64,000 nt of DNA. It comes from Roseburia sp. (GTDB taxonomy: Bacteria > Bacillota > Clostridia > Lachnospirales > Lachnospiraceae). The position numbers and the translations under genes are program-made. Under the pieces are notes generated by a model. That model made no database searches. It was not told the origin of the DNA and saw nothing but the letters and a program-made list of their open reading frames with translations. The stretch spans positions 1-64,000 of the forward strand of contig JAFYVJ010000021.1 in the NCBI GenBank assembly GCA_017549185.1, given 5' to 3'. Below, one piece after another: positions 53,589-62,276 of this stretch (position 1 is its first letter; every line of letters begins with the position of its first letter).

Positions 53589-53658
53589 GTAACGATTAAC
53601 ATGAGCAAAATGGAAGCCTTGAAAGGGTAGTTTTGCGAAGAGTATTCTAAATAGTTAC
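53589..53658. repeat. Palindromic repeat, ATTCAGAG family (copy D) in a leader
   Basis: The outer GTAAC and GTTAC ends frame ATGAGCAAAATGGAAGCCTTGAAAGG, quoted here as ATGAGCAAAATGG plus CTTGAAAGG, then GTAGTTTTGCGAA and TATTCTAAATAG. It matches the copies at 22.3 and 36.3 kb. It lies just after a good promoter and should be transcribed into the wzz mRNA leader. Confidence 0.75.
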
Positions 53659-53709
53659 AACAGAATGGCAATTTATCATATAGAACTTCGAAATTGGGAG
53701 AGAAATAGA

Positions 53710-55182
53710 ATGGATAATCAGAAAATGAAAAAAAGTGAGATTGATATTGAAATAAAGGATTTGCTTTGGGAATTGGTTCGAAAATGGCGTATTATTGTAG
53801 TGATGGCTATTATTTGTGCTGTGGGATTGGCTACATATCAGTATCGAATTGATAGGAACAAGACAGATGTGGTTGTGGTCAAAAAGACACAGGAAGAATT
53901 AGAAAAAGCGATGAGCGTTCAAGATATCAGTGAGGTGACAGGTGCTGTAAATCTCTTGAATCAGCTTGGTGAGAAAAGTGCATACATGGATGCTTCGGTA
54001 TTAATGCAGATTAATCCGTATGAAGAAAAAGTAGTGTTGCTTCAATATGTAATCGAGGCAGAACAGGTAGAGGAAGTTCTTGCAAAAGCATATCGTGCCT
54101 ATATTGAAGATGGATATATGGCACAGCTTTTGGCAGGATTCAGGGGAGTAGAAGCCTTATATGTACAGGAACTTATTAGTGTGGTAGACGATAATACAGA
54201 TATGTATGTATATTCAGATACTATGGACGAAAGTATTCAAATGGAGCTTGCGAATAAGGAAGCGGATGCTTGCTTTACGGTGAAAATATGCGGCTTAGAT
54301 GAGGCGTCCATTACAGAAATGGCACAAAATATAAAGACTTCATTGAATGTTTATTCGGGTGATTTAAAACAGAAAGTTGGAGAACATGAGCTTAAATTAA
54401 TCGAAGAAACAGCCTGCGTTTTAGTAGATAATGCTTTGGCAGAATTACAAAATAGAAATGCCACAGCAATCAAAACGATTAGTAACAACATTGATAAAAT
54501 GAAAAATGAGATGACTGGTGACCAGATTACATTATATACCTATCGTGTAACAGGGGTAACACAGTCGGAAAACAGCACAGCAGCAGCTCCACAGGCAAAA
54601 GTAGTAACTATTAGTGTGAAGCATGCAGTGATTGGTGCCATAGTAGGTGCGGTACTTGGTTGTGCAATGATCTTAGTGTTATATGTATTCTCAGCAAAAC
54701 TTAGAAATAGTGATGAGATTAAGAATTTATATCAGGTAAAGGTATTAGGTGAGGTAGAGAATCCACAAAAGAAAAAAAGGATTTTCTCATTTATAGACGA
54801 ATTTATTGCTAAGGTACAGAGTGGTGCTCCAAAAGGATTATTCTATTATGAACGGCAAATACAGATGATTTGTACCAATATTGCAATCGCTTGTAAGAAA
54901 AACGAACAGCAAAAGGTGTATTTGGCTGGAAGTATGTTACAAGAGATTCCTGAAGAGATATTGGAAGATATCGTAAAACAGTGTGCAAAAAAAGGAATTG
55001 AGATTGTAGAAGGTTTTGATATTGTATATAATGCGAATGCATTAGAAACTTTAGAAATGATTGGAACAGTGGTATTTTTAGAAAAGAAACGTACCTCATT
55101 TTATGATGAGATTTATAAAGAGATTTTATTGTGTAGAGAAAATGGTATTCAGGTGATGGGTATCGTTGTTGTAGGAGAATAA
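53710..55182 (+). CDS. Wzz-like chain-length / co-polymerase protein
   Basis: The 490-residue protein has the Wzz layout. A short cytoplasmic N-terminus with EIDIEIKDLLWELVRKW leads into a first membrane segment (about 27-42). A large outer domain with coiled-coil character follows, and the second membrane segment spans about 305-328 (VIGAIVGAVLGCAMILVLY). A long cytoplasmic C-terminus of about 160 residues follows, but it lacks Walker motifs, so it is not a BY-kinase fusion. ATG 53710 follows GGGAGAG; ATG 53665 is possible but lies without a site. It sets chain length with the Wzy polymerase, or links to a tyrosine kinase encoded elsewhere. Confidence 0.82.
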   Translation: MDNQKMKKSEIDIEIKDLLWELVRKWRIIVVMAIICAVGLATYQYRIDRNKTDVVVVKKTQEELEKAMSVQDISEVTGAVNLLNQLGEKSAYMDASVLMQINPYEEKVVLLQYVIEAEQVEEVLAKAYRAYIEDGYMAQLLAGFRGVEALYVQELISVVDDNTDMYVYSDTMDESIQMELANKEADACFTVKICGLDEASITEMAQNIKTSLNVYSGDLKQKVGEHELKLIEETACVLVDNALAELQNRNATAIKTISNNIDKMKNEMTGDQITLYTYRVTGVTQSENSTAAAPQAKVVTISVKHAVIGAIVGAVLGCAMILVLYVFSAKLRNSDEIKNLYQVKVLGEVENPQKKKRIFSFIDEFIAKVQSGAPKGLFYYERQIQMICTNIAIACKKNEQQKVYLAGSMLQEIPEEILEDIVKQCAKKGIEIVEGFDIVYNANALETLEMIGTVVFLEKKRTSFYDEIYKEILLCRENGIQVMGIVVVGE

Positions 55183-55189
55183 GAATTCG

Positions 55190-56188
55190 ATGGTTATAAA
55201 GGCATTGTTGGTAGTGCTAATTGAATTAATAGTATGTTATCTACTGGGTCTGTCTATTAGTAAGTGTATGTTAAAAAGGAAGACTAATATAATAGACAGT
55301 ACATTAATAGGGTTTTTTGTATACCAGATTATGTGTCAGGTTATGACACTAGCGTGTTATTTTACGACCGGAGTCGTGCATCAGTTGTCTTATTTGTGGG
55401 CAGCGGTTGTAGTAGTTTTTTCGGTAGTAAGCATCATAGTATGTAAGAAAAACTTGAAAATGGACGCACAGTGTGTGTGGCAATTGATTTCGGAAGAAAA
55501 AGTGACCTATGGTGTAATGTTTCTGATTGTGGCTGCATTTTGTTATTATGTAGCAATTAACGGAGAGACAAATGCTGACTCACAATATTATATCGCATTG
55601 GTGAACACGACCGCTGCTACGGATACCCTATATAAATTTAATCCGTATAATGGTTTTGAAAGTGACGCTTTTTTCTTGCGCAGGGCATTGGCGAGTTTTG
55701 AAGGACATAGTGCTATATTGTGTCAGTTATCAGGACTTCATGCGTTAGTAATTACCAGAATAACCAGAGCCGTTCAAAATGTTATCATGACTAGTGGTGC
55801 AGTGTATCTTTGGGGACTAAGTTTGTTTTCGAAAGAATTAGATAATAAGAACAAAAAAGCATGTGCATTGGTTGAAGTTTATTTAGTGCTTCAAATGGTA
55901 TTTGCTTGTAACTATTATACAAATGCCAGCTTCTTTTTACAGAGAGCTTATGAGGGCAAGGCATTTGCAGCAAATGTAGTATTGTTATATGTGCTATATC
56001 TTAGTTGGAAGTTTGTGTGCACGAAAGACAAAAAGCAATTATTAGTAATAGGAATTGTTCTTTGGGGAAGTGTAGCACTTTCGAGTTCAGCGATGTTTTT
56101 GGTGCCGGCGGCAACTGTAATTGTAATAATTCCATATTTAGCTTTGGAATTGTGGGAAAATAAAGGTAGAAAAAGATGCAGGGAATAG
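55190..56188 (+). CDS. Multi-pass membrane protein, DUF6077-like
   Basis: The 332-residue protein has about eight hydrophobic segments. After the fourth, an outer loop holds GETNADSQYYIALVNTTA and LYKFNPYNGF, an acidic/aromatic pattern I associate with DUF6077 membrane proteins, possible GT-C-type transferases. It ends with a basic tail (ENKGRKRCRE) and overlaps the next gene by 13 bases. That gene begins with further membrane segments, so the two may be halves of what is one long protein in relatives. It starts seven bases after the Wzz-like stop. Confidence 0.68.
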   Translation: MVIKALLVVLIELIVCYLLGLSISKCMLKRKTNIIDSTLIGFFVYQIMCQVMTLACYFTTGVVHQLSYLWAAVVVVFSVVSIIVCKKNLKMDAQCVWQLISEEKVTYGVMFLIVAAFCYYVAINGETNADSQYYIALVNTTAATDTLYKFNPYNGFESDAFFLRRALASFEGHSAILCQLSGLHALVITRITRAVQNVIMTSGAVYLWGLSLFSKELDNKNKKACALVEVYLVLQMVFACNYYTNASFFLQRAYEGKAFAANVVLLYVLYLSWKFVCTKDKKQLLVIGIVLWGSVALSSSAMFLVPAATVIVIIPYLALELWENKGRKRCRE

Positions 56189-57549
56189 AGTCATTTATTG
56201 ATGCATTAAGTTTATATATAACAAATAATATACTGTTTATCGTATTTTTGATTGCAGTTATTTATATTTTGAAAAAAAGCAGTCAAAAGCAGCAAAAGTA
56301 TTTCATTGCAGTGGCAGTAACTGCGATTGTATTTGTATTTAATGGAATCACATTTGCAGTAGTAAAAAGGTTGGGAGAGGATACAACGTATTATCGTTTT
56401 TTTTGGATTTGTCCGATTGTTTTGACGTCTGCATATTTGATGATAGAATTATATTTTGAAAAAGCCGTCGCAAAAATGCAGAAAATAGGACTGCTGGTAA
56501 TATTTAGCGTCATGGTGCTTGTAAATTATGGACAATCCTTTCATGGTTGGACAAATCTGCCTTCTAATGTATATCAGATCGAGGATGATATTGTGCAGTT
56601 GGGAGATTTGATTGACGAACACACCGGAGGCGAACGAACCATTTTGCTGGTGAATGATTATATGGCATCTCATATCAGAGAATATAATGCAAATATTATC
56701 ATTAATCCGGATGGAAAATATTATTTGGATGAGATTATAAACGGAGATAATATCAATTATTCTGCACGTGATGCAATGATGTTTGTAGATTCTAACTTAG
56801 CAGAGTATATTGCGATAGAGAAGGAAAAAATAGGTACAAATCGTCTGTTTTTTAGCATTGGATGTGAGAAGATTGGAGAAACAGATAATTTCAATGTGTA
56901 TCATTATGATTATGAGTTGGCGGAAGCAGAGTGGGACTTATTTATTACGGAACATGACACAAACTCATTATATATAAATAGTGAATATATCAATGTGCCA
57001 GGACAAAAAGGTCAGAAGGATTATCTGTATATGACGGATTTATGGGTAAATACGTCAGAAGAAGAACGACAGGTCATTATTGAATTGGCAAATAGGTTGC
57101 AGGTAGAAGCAGTAATTATAAATAGTACGCCGGAGAATGCAGATTTTAAAACCGAGGATTTAGAACGTGAATTAGCAGGGCTTAAGGTTCCGTATATATA
57201 TAATAATCAAGGGATTCAGTTGATAGAGGAAGAAGAATTTCTTGTGACCTGTATGACAATGCAACATGTTACAAGTCAGCAGGAAGAAGAATTAAAAAGT
57301 ATCATGAGCATGGAAAAACCAATGATTCTGGTGACAGATAAAAAGTTGTATGCGGATGATACAGAAGGTGTTTCTGCAATGGTACAGGCAGAGGATAGCC
57401 CAGTTGTAGAAGTGGTTACACTTACTGGTGGAATGTATAAAGAAATGTTAAATGATAATATTATGCAGTACGGTTCAATGAATGTAGGTGCGGATGAGGT
57501 GCTTAGTTTAGTGACATTACTGCGAGTGAAAGGATTAGAAGCAGAATGA
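56176..57549 (+). CDS. Membrane protein with large extracytoplasmic domain
   Basis: The 457-residue protein has four N-terminal hydrophobic segments (about 15-32, 43-62, 75-92 and 103-118) and then roughly 330 soluble residues, probably outside the cell. The soluble part includes ILLVNDYMASHIREYNANI and a repeated mixed alpha/beta pattern, but no catalytic motif that I recognise. It starts inside the upstream DUF6077-like gene, with AAAGG eight bases ahead. The upstream protein ends where more helices would be expected, so this pair may be a split gene. Its stop overlaps the FAD oxidoreductase start (ATGA). Confidence 0.65.
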   Translation: MQGIESFIDALSLYITNNILFIVFLIAVIYILKKSSQKQQKYFIAVAVTAIVFVFNGITFAVVKRLGEDTTYYRFFWICPIVLTSAYLMIELYFEKAVAKMQKIGLLVIFSVMVLVNYGQSFHGWTNLPSNVYQIEDDIVQLGDLIDEHTGGERTILLVNDYMASHIREYNANIIINPDGKYYLDEIINGDNINYSARDAMMFVDSNLAEYIAIEKEKIGTNRLFFSIGCEKIGETDNFNVYHYDYELAEAEWDLFITEHDTNSLYINSEYINVPGQKGQKDYLYMTDLWVNTSEEERQVIIELANRLQVEAVIINSTPENADFKTEDLERELAGLKVPYIYNNQGIQLIEEEEFLVTCMTMQHVTSQQEEELKSIMSMEKPMILVTDKKLYADDTEGVSAMVQAEDSPVVEVVTLTGGMYKEMLNDNIMQYGSMNVGADEVLSLVTLLRVKGLEAE

Positions 57550-58679
57550 TGCGTTATGACAGAATAATAATAGGAGCAGGTTTATATGGCTTATATGCAG
57601 CTCTCTTTTGTGCCAAAAGAGGAGATAACTGCTTAGTATTAGAATATGATTCAGAAGCATTTAAACGTGCCACATATATTAATCAAGCCAGAGTACACAT
57701 GGGATATCATTATCCGCGTTCCCTGTCAACAGCAGTAAAATCGGCAGGATATTTTAATCGTTTTAACGAGGATTATGGATTTTGTGTATTGGACAAGTTT
57801 GATCAGATTTATGCTACATCTGCTCATTTTTCATGGACCAATGCAGAACAATTTCAGAAATTCTGTCAGGCAGCAAATATCCGTTGTGATGAGATGCCGG
57901 TTTCAAAATATTTCAAACCGGGTATGTGTGATGGGGCATTCATGACAGAGGAATATACCTATGATGCACATATTTTAAGGGACTGGTATTTGGAACAGTT
58001 GGAAAAGTATTCAAATGTGAAGATTGAGTTTGGTGCGAGAATAGAGAAGATTCAGAGAAACGAAGACTTATATGAAGTGAAGATGACAGATGGAAGTGTG
58101 TATGAAAGTCGTTTTGTGTTGAATTCAACCTATGCTTCCTGCAATCAGATTCTTCAGAAATGTGTGGATTTTCCAGGGGAGTCCTTTGGAATTAAGTATG
58201 AATTGTGCGAGATTATTCTTTGTGATGTAGATGAAAGATTAAAAGATACCGGATTAACAGTAATGGATGGACCGTTTTTCTCTATTATGCCATTTGGAAA
58301 AACAGGAGTACATTCACTGACCTCTGTAACATTTACGCCACATGTGACAAGCTATGAAAAAGTACCACATTTTGAATGCCAGGCGAAATCAAATGGTTTC
58401 TGTAGTCCGGCGCAGTTAGGAAATTGTAATGATTGTATTGCAAAGCCGGAGACTGCATGGAATTATATGTCCGGATTAGCACATAAGTATATGAGGGATG
58501 ACCTGAAGTTTGAATATAAAGAATCATTGTTCTCGATGAAACCGATTTTAAAAGCTTCAGAAGTAGATGACTCCAGACCAACGGTAGTAAAAGTACATTC
58601 TAGCGAGCCATATATGGTCAGTGTATTATCAGGAAAAATCAATACAGTATATGATTTGGATGATATCCTTGTACTATAA
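57546..58679 (+). CDS. FAD-dependent oxidoreductase (DAO-like) with Cys cluster
   Basis: The 377-residue protein has an N-terminal Rossmann FAD motif (IIIGAGLYGLYAALFC) and a second dinucleotide-region strand (VLEYDSEAFKRATYINQARV). YESRFVLNST lies mid-protein. Four cysteines, Cys278, Cys286, Cys294 and Cys297 (spacing 7, 7 and 2), sit in a short loop. They could bind zinc or an iron-sulfur cluster, which is unusual for this fold. The start overlaps the previous stop. It heads a five-gene cassette with a GtrB-like transferase, an SDR and a sugar isomerase. It may oxidise a sugar or an amino substituent; the reaction is unknown. Confidence 0.78.
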   Translation: MMRYDRIIIGAGLYGLYAALFCAKRGDNCLVLEYDSEAFKRATYINQARVHMGYHYPRSLSTAVKSAGYFNRFNEDYGFCVLDKFDQIYATSAHFSWTNAEQFQKFCQAANIRCDEMPVSKYFKPGMCDGAFMTEEYTYDAHILRDWYLEQLEKYSNVKIEFGARIEKIQRNEDLYEVKMTDGSVYESRFVLNSTYASCNQILQKCVDFPGESFGIKYELCEIILCDVDERLKDTGLTVMDGPFFSIMPFGKTGVHSLTSVTFTPHVTSYEKVPHFECQAKSNGFCSPAQLGNCNDCIAKPETAWNYMSGLAHKYMRDDLKFEYKESLFSMKPILKASEVDDSRPTVVKVHSSEPYMVSVLSGKINTVYDLDDILVL

Positions 58680-58771
58680 AGGGTTTAGATGTAAAAAACG
58701 TAAGTGATGGAGATGATATTGTTTTTAGATAAAGTTTTTCTTTCTAAGAACGATGCAGAATGGGAGAAAAT

Positions 58772-59719
58772 ATGAGTATAGCACAGAACCTAGAGAAAAA
58801 TTTTGTGTCAGCAGTCGTGTATGTACACAATAATGAAAAACAGATTAAATATTTTTTGAAAGTGCTTCAGCAGAACTTAGAGGCACATTTTAGTAAGTAT
58901 GAGATTATTTTAGTTAATGATGCCAGTACAGATCGTTCCGCAGAGATTATTCGTGAGGTGGCGGAGAACTTTGAGAAATCTGTGGTAAGTATTTTAAAAA
59001 TGAGTTATTTCCAGGGGATGGAAACATCCATGAATGCAGGAAAAAACTTAGCTATCGGAGATTTTGTATTTGAGTTTGATTCTGTGGATGTAGATTATGA
59101 ACAGGAATTGATCTATGAGATCTACAAAACCGCGTTGACGGGATATGATATTGTTAGTGCTTCTTGTGATAAGAAAAAGAAACTTTCTTCCAATATATTC
59201 TATAGGGTATTTAATCGTTTTTCAAAAGTTCAATATAAATTGACAACAGAAAGTTTTCGTATTTTATCAAGACGTGCGATAAACCGTATTGATGCATCTA
59301 GTACAACGATTCCGTACCGTAAAGCGATTTATGCAAACTGTGGATTGAAATGCAAGAATATCGCATATGAAGCGAAACAGGATGTAAGGAAAATTTATTC
59401 CTATAATCAGAAGAAATATCGTGAAGAACTTGCTGTCGAATCCTTGATTCTACACACGAATGTGGCGTATAAAGTAAGTACAATTCTTACATTTGCAATG
59501 ATGGCGGTGGCTCTGTTTTCATTGATTTATACAATAGTAGTATTTTTAACAGGCAATCCGGTAGCAGGATGGACGACAATGATGCTGGTACTGTCATTTG
59601 GTTTCTTAGGAATGTTTGCCATTTTATCTATTATCATTCGCTATCTGGCGATTATTTTAGATTTGAATTTCAAGAAACAGAATGCCGTATTTGAGTCAAT
59701 TGAGAAAATCTCAAAATAA
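58772..59719 (+). CDS. GtrB/DPM1-like GT2 glycosyltransferase with two membrane helices
   Basis: The 315-residue protein has a GT-A domain with VSAVVYVHNNEKQIKYFL and IILVNDASTDRS, and two C-terminal membrane segments (about 230-250 and 262-285). This is the layout of GtrB/ArnC enzymes that make polyprenyl-phosphate sugars. The usual DXD motif is degenerate: FEFDSVDVDYEQ replaces the common LDADLQDPP. ATG 58772 follows GGGAGA; ATG 58760 would cover that site. It could supply a lipid-linked sugar to the GT-C-like membrane proteins on either side. Donor not known. Confidence 0.8.
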   Translation: MSIAQNLEKNFVSAVVYVHNNEKQIKYFLKVLQQNLEAHFSKYEIILVNDASTDRSAEIIREVAENFEKSVVSILKMSYFQGMETSMNAGKNLAIGDFVFEFDSVDVDYEQELIYEIYKTALTGYDIVSASCDKKKKLSSNIFYRVFNRFSKVQYKLTTESFRILSRRAINRIDASSTTIPYRKAIYANCGLKCKNIAYEAKQDVRKIYSYNQKKYREELAVESLILHTNVAYKVSTILTFAMMAVALFSLIYTIVVFLTGNPVAGWTTMMLVLSFGFLGMFAILSIIIRYLAIILDLNFKKQNAVFESIEKISK

Positions 59720-59732
59720 GGTGGTGTAATAG

Positions 59733-60662
59733 ATGGAATTTATCGTAGGTTATACAGGTTTTGTTGGAAGCAATATTGTAGCGAATCATCAGTTTGATGG
59801 ATTATATAATAGCAAAAATATTACAGAAGCATATGGGAAGAATCCGGATTTGTTAGTATATTCCGGAGTTCCGGCAGAGATGTTTTTGGCAAATCAGAAT
59901 CCGGAGGCTGATAAGGCATTGATGGATCAGGCAATTGAAAATATAAAACAGATTAATCCGAAAAAAATCGTACTCATTTCTACGATTGCTGTATATCAGG
60001 AGCCGGATGGGGTAGATGAAGACTATCAGATTGATGAGTCGACGTTGACGGCATATGGTGCAAACCGTCTGTATTTGGAACAGTGGGTAGAAAAGAATAT
60101 GTCTGATTATCATATAGTACGTCTTCCGGGATTGTATGGTAAGAACTTAAAGAAAAACTTTATATATGATTTTATTCATTATGTTCCACCGATGTTAAAT
60201 CAGGCAAAATACAACGAATTAGGCGAAAAAGAAGAGCTGATAAAGGAACATTATGTTTTACAGGACAATGGTTTTTATAAATGTATGTTACCGATTGATG
60301 CCAAGGCAGAGAGAGAAACATTAAAAGAAGCATTTCGCCGAGTAGGTTTTTCAGCATTGAATTTTACTGACAGCAGAGGTACCTTCCAGTATTATAATCT
60401 GAAAAATTTATGGAATGATATAGAGATTGCAGTGAAAAATGATATCAAGAAGTTAAATCTGGCAGTAGAGCCTGTAACGATTGAGGAATTGTACAGTGAA
60501 CTGACAGGAGAAACATTTGTGAATGAATTGCCAAAGGCAGTACCATATTTTAACTACAAAACAAAATATGCTCAGTTTTGGAATGGAGAAGACGGTTATA
60601 TATTAAGAAAAGAAGCCGTGTTAGAAGACGTAAAAACATATATTAAGGAGCAGCTTGCGTGA
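59733..60662 (+). CDS. NAD-dependent epimerase-like SDR with altered catalytic Lys
   Basis: The 309-residue protein is an extended SDR with a shortened glycine motif (GYTGFVGSN) at the N-terminus and LISTIAVYQEP with the Ser/Thr. In place of YxxxK it has Tyr108-Gly-Ala-Asn-Arg112, so the catalytic Lys is Arg. The C-terminal part (NWNDIEIAV-like helix and FVNELPKAVPYFNYKTKYA) does not match common sugar epimerases. AAGGTGG precedes ATG 59733. Its stop overlaps the next start (GTGA), and both belong to the FAD-oxidoreductase cassette. It may be a dehydratase-like or structural member of the family. Confidence 0.75.
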   Translation: MEFIVGYTGFVGSNIVANHQFDGLYNSKNITEAYGKNPDLLVYSGVPAEMFLANQNPEADKALMDQAIENIKQINPKKIVLISTIAVYQEPDGVDEDYQIDESTLTAYGANRLYLEQWVEKNMSDYHIVRLPGLYGKNLKKNFIYDFIHYVPPMLNQAKYNELGEKEELIKEHYVLQDNGFYKCMLPIDAKAERETLKEAFRRVGFSALNFTDSRGTFQYYNLKNLWNDIEIAVKNDIKKLNLAVEPVTIEELYSELTGETFVNELPKAVPYFNYKTKYAQFWNGEDGYILRKEAVLEDVKTYIKEQLA

Positions 60663-61468
60663 AACTTTCAATTTCAAATATCGGTTGGGAAGAAAAAAAT
60701 GACATAAAAGTATATGATTTGATGAAAAAGTATGGATTTTTGGGAGTAGAGATTGCACCTACCAGATGGGTGAAAGAGCATCCATATGAATCCATCGAAG
60801 ATGCAGTTAAGATTGCTTCGAATCTAAAGCAACAGTATGGTTTTGAAGTGCCATCTATGCAGTCAATCTGGTTTGGAAAGCAGGAGCGAGTATTTGCTTC
60901 GGAGAAAGAGCGTTCGGAGCTCATTTGTTATACGAAAAAGGCAATTGATTATGCAGCTGCCATCGGATGTAGAAATTTGGTATTTGGTTGCCCAAGAAAC
61001 CGTAATGTATCAGAGGAATGGAATTTAAGTGAAAGACAGGTAGAAGAGATTGCAACCGCATTTTTTAAAGAATTGGGTGATTATGCGGCAGCTAAAAATG
61101 TAGTACTGGCAATGGAAGCAAATCCACCAATTTATAATACCAATTATGTGAATACTACAGAAGATGCGATTAAATTAGTAAATTCTGTTGCGTCTGAAGG
61201 ATTTTTAGTCAATTTAGATTTTGGTACGATGATAGAAAATGAAGAAGACATAGCATTGTTAGAAAAGAATATTCCAGTGATTCACCATATACATATTAGT
61301 GAACCTGGTTTAAAATCAATTCAAAAAAGAGAGATGCATGTCAGATTGGCAGAATTGTTACGTGCGAAAAAGTATGAAGGATATGTTTCAATTGAAGTTG
61401 GGAAACAGGAAGATTTAGAAGCATTAGAAGAAATGATGAAGTATGTAGCGGAGGTTTTCCATGACTAG
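60659..61468 (+). CDS. Sugar phosphate isomerase/epimerase (TIM barrel, AP-endonuclease-2 fold)
   Basis: The 269-residue protein starts at GTG 60659, four bases inside the preceding gene. It opens with LSISNIGWEE and has GVEIAPTRW. NLVFGCPRN, VLAMEANPP (Glu metal ligand), LVNLDFGTM (Asp), IHHIHISEPG (His) and YVSIEVG (Glu) are the metal-binding strands of the xylose-isomerase-like barrel. Members isomerise or epimerise sugars, or act on inositol-type keto compounds. Its tight coupling with the SDR suggests that they act on the same intermediate, possibly an unusual keto sugar of the polymer. Confidence 0.85.
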   Translation: MKLSISNIGWEEKNDIKVYDLMKKYGFLGVEIAPTRWVKEHPYESIEDAVKIASNLKQQYGFEVPSMQSIWFGKQERVFASEKERSELICYTKKAIDYAAAIGCRNLVFGCPRNRNVSEEWNLSERQVEEIATAFFKELGDYAAAKNVVLAMEANPPIYNTNYVNTTEDAIKLVNSVASEGFLVNLDFGTMIENEEDIALLEKNIPVIHHIHISEPGLKSIQKREMHVRLAELLRAKKYEGYVSIEVGKQEDLEALEEMMKYVAEVFHD

Positions 61469-62255
61469 ATATGAGAATTTGAAGGGTGTACCAAACTTTA
61501 ATTGTTTCGAATATACAGAAAAAAAACATGATTATTGTGTGCTTATTCCTATTATTAATGAGGGAGAACGCATTAAAAGAGAACTGAAACGTGCAGTAGC
61601 CCATGGTGTACATGAAGTGGCAGATATTATTATCTGTGATGGCGGTTCATCGGATGGTTGTACGGAAGAAAATGGTTTGCGTGCGTTACATGTGAATACA
61701 TTATTAGTGAAAGATGATATCGGTAAACAGGGAGCACAGCTTCGCATGGGCTTTCATTTTGCTGTAAAAAGGGGATATAAGGGAGTTATTACAATCGATG
61801 GTAATGACAAAGATAGTATAGAAGATGTACCTAAATTTATAGAAAACCTGGAAGAAGGGTATGACCTTATCCAGGGTTCTCGTTTTATAAAAGGCGGTGT
61901 AGCTGAGAATACGCCGTTTACCAGATTAGTAGCGGTACGTTTCATCCATGCACCAGTGATTTCTTTGACAGCAGGACAGTGGTTTACAGACACTACAAAT
62001 GCTTACAGAGGATATTCCATGCGTTACCTGACAGATGAAAGAGTTCAGGTGTTTAGAGATATTTTTATGACCTATGAATTGCTGGCATATTTGTCTGTAA
62101 GAGCAACTCAAATTGGGATGAAAGCCTGTGAGATTCCAGTGAGAAGAAGCTATCCGAAAACAGGAAAAACACCAACGAAGATTTCCTTTTTTAAAGGAAA
62201 TAGTGAATTGATGAAGATTTTATTTGCAAATCTGTTTCGGAAGTATAATCCGTAA
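61461..62255 (+). CDS. GT2 glycosyltransferase, polyprenyl-phosphate type without membrane helices
   Basis: The 264-residue GT-A enzyme has YCVLIPIINEGERIKREL, IICDGGSSDGCT, KQGAQLRMGFHFAVKRGY and TIDGNDKDS as its DXD-like motif, followed by YDLIQGSRFIKGG. These are the hallmarks of the DPM1/GtrB group, but no C-terminal membrane helices are present. The start overlaps the preceding gene by eight bases with GGAGG upstream. It is the second GtrB-like enzyme in the cassette, so two different lipid-linked sugars may be made. A palindromic repeat follows the stop. Confidence 0.85.
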   Translation: MTRYENLKGVPNFNCFEYTEKKHDYCVLIPIINEGERIKRELKRAVAHGVHEVADIIICDGGSSDGCTEENGLRALHVNTLLVKDDIGKQGAQLRMGFHFAVKRGYKGVITIDGNDKDSIEDVPKFIENLEEGYDLIQGSRFIKGGVAENTPFTRLVAVRFIHAPVISLTAGQWFTDTTNAYRGYSMRYLTDERVQVFRDIFMTYELLAYLSVRATQIGMKACEIPVRRSYPKTGKTPTKISFFKGNSELMKILFANLFRKYNP

Positions 62256-62276
62256 GAATAGAGTGGATGATGTTGT

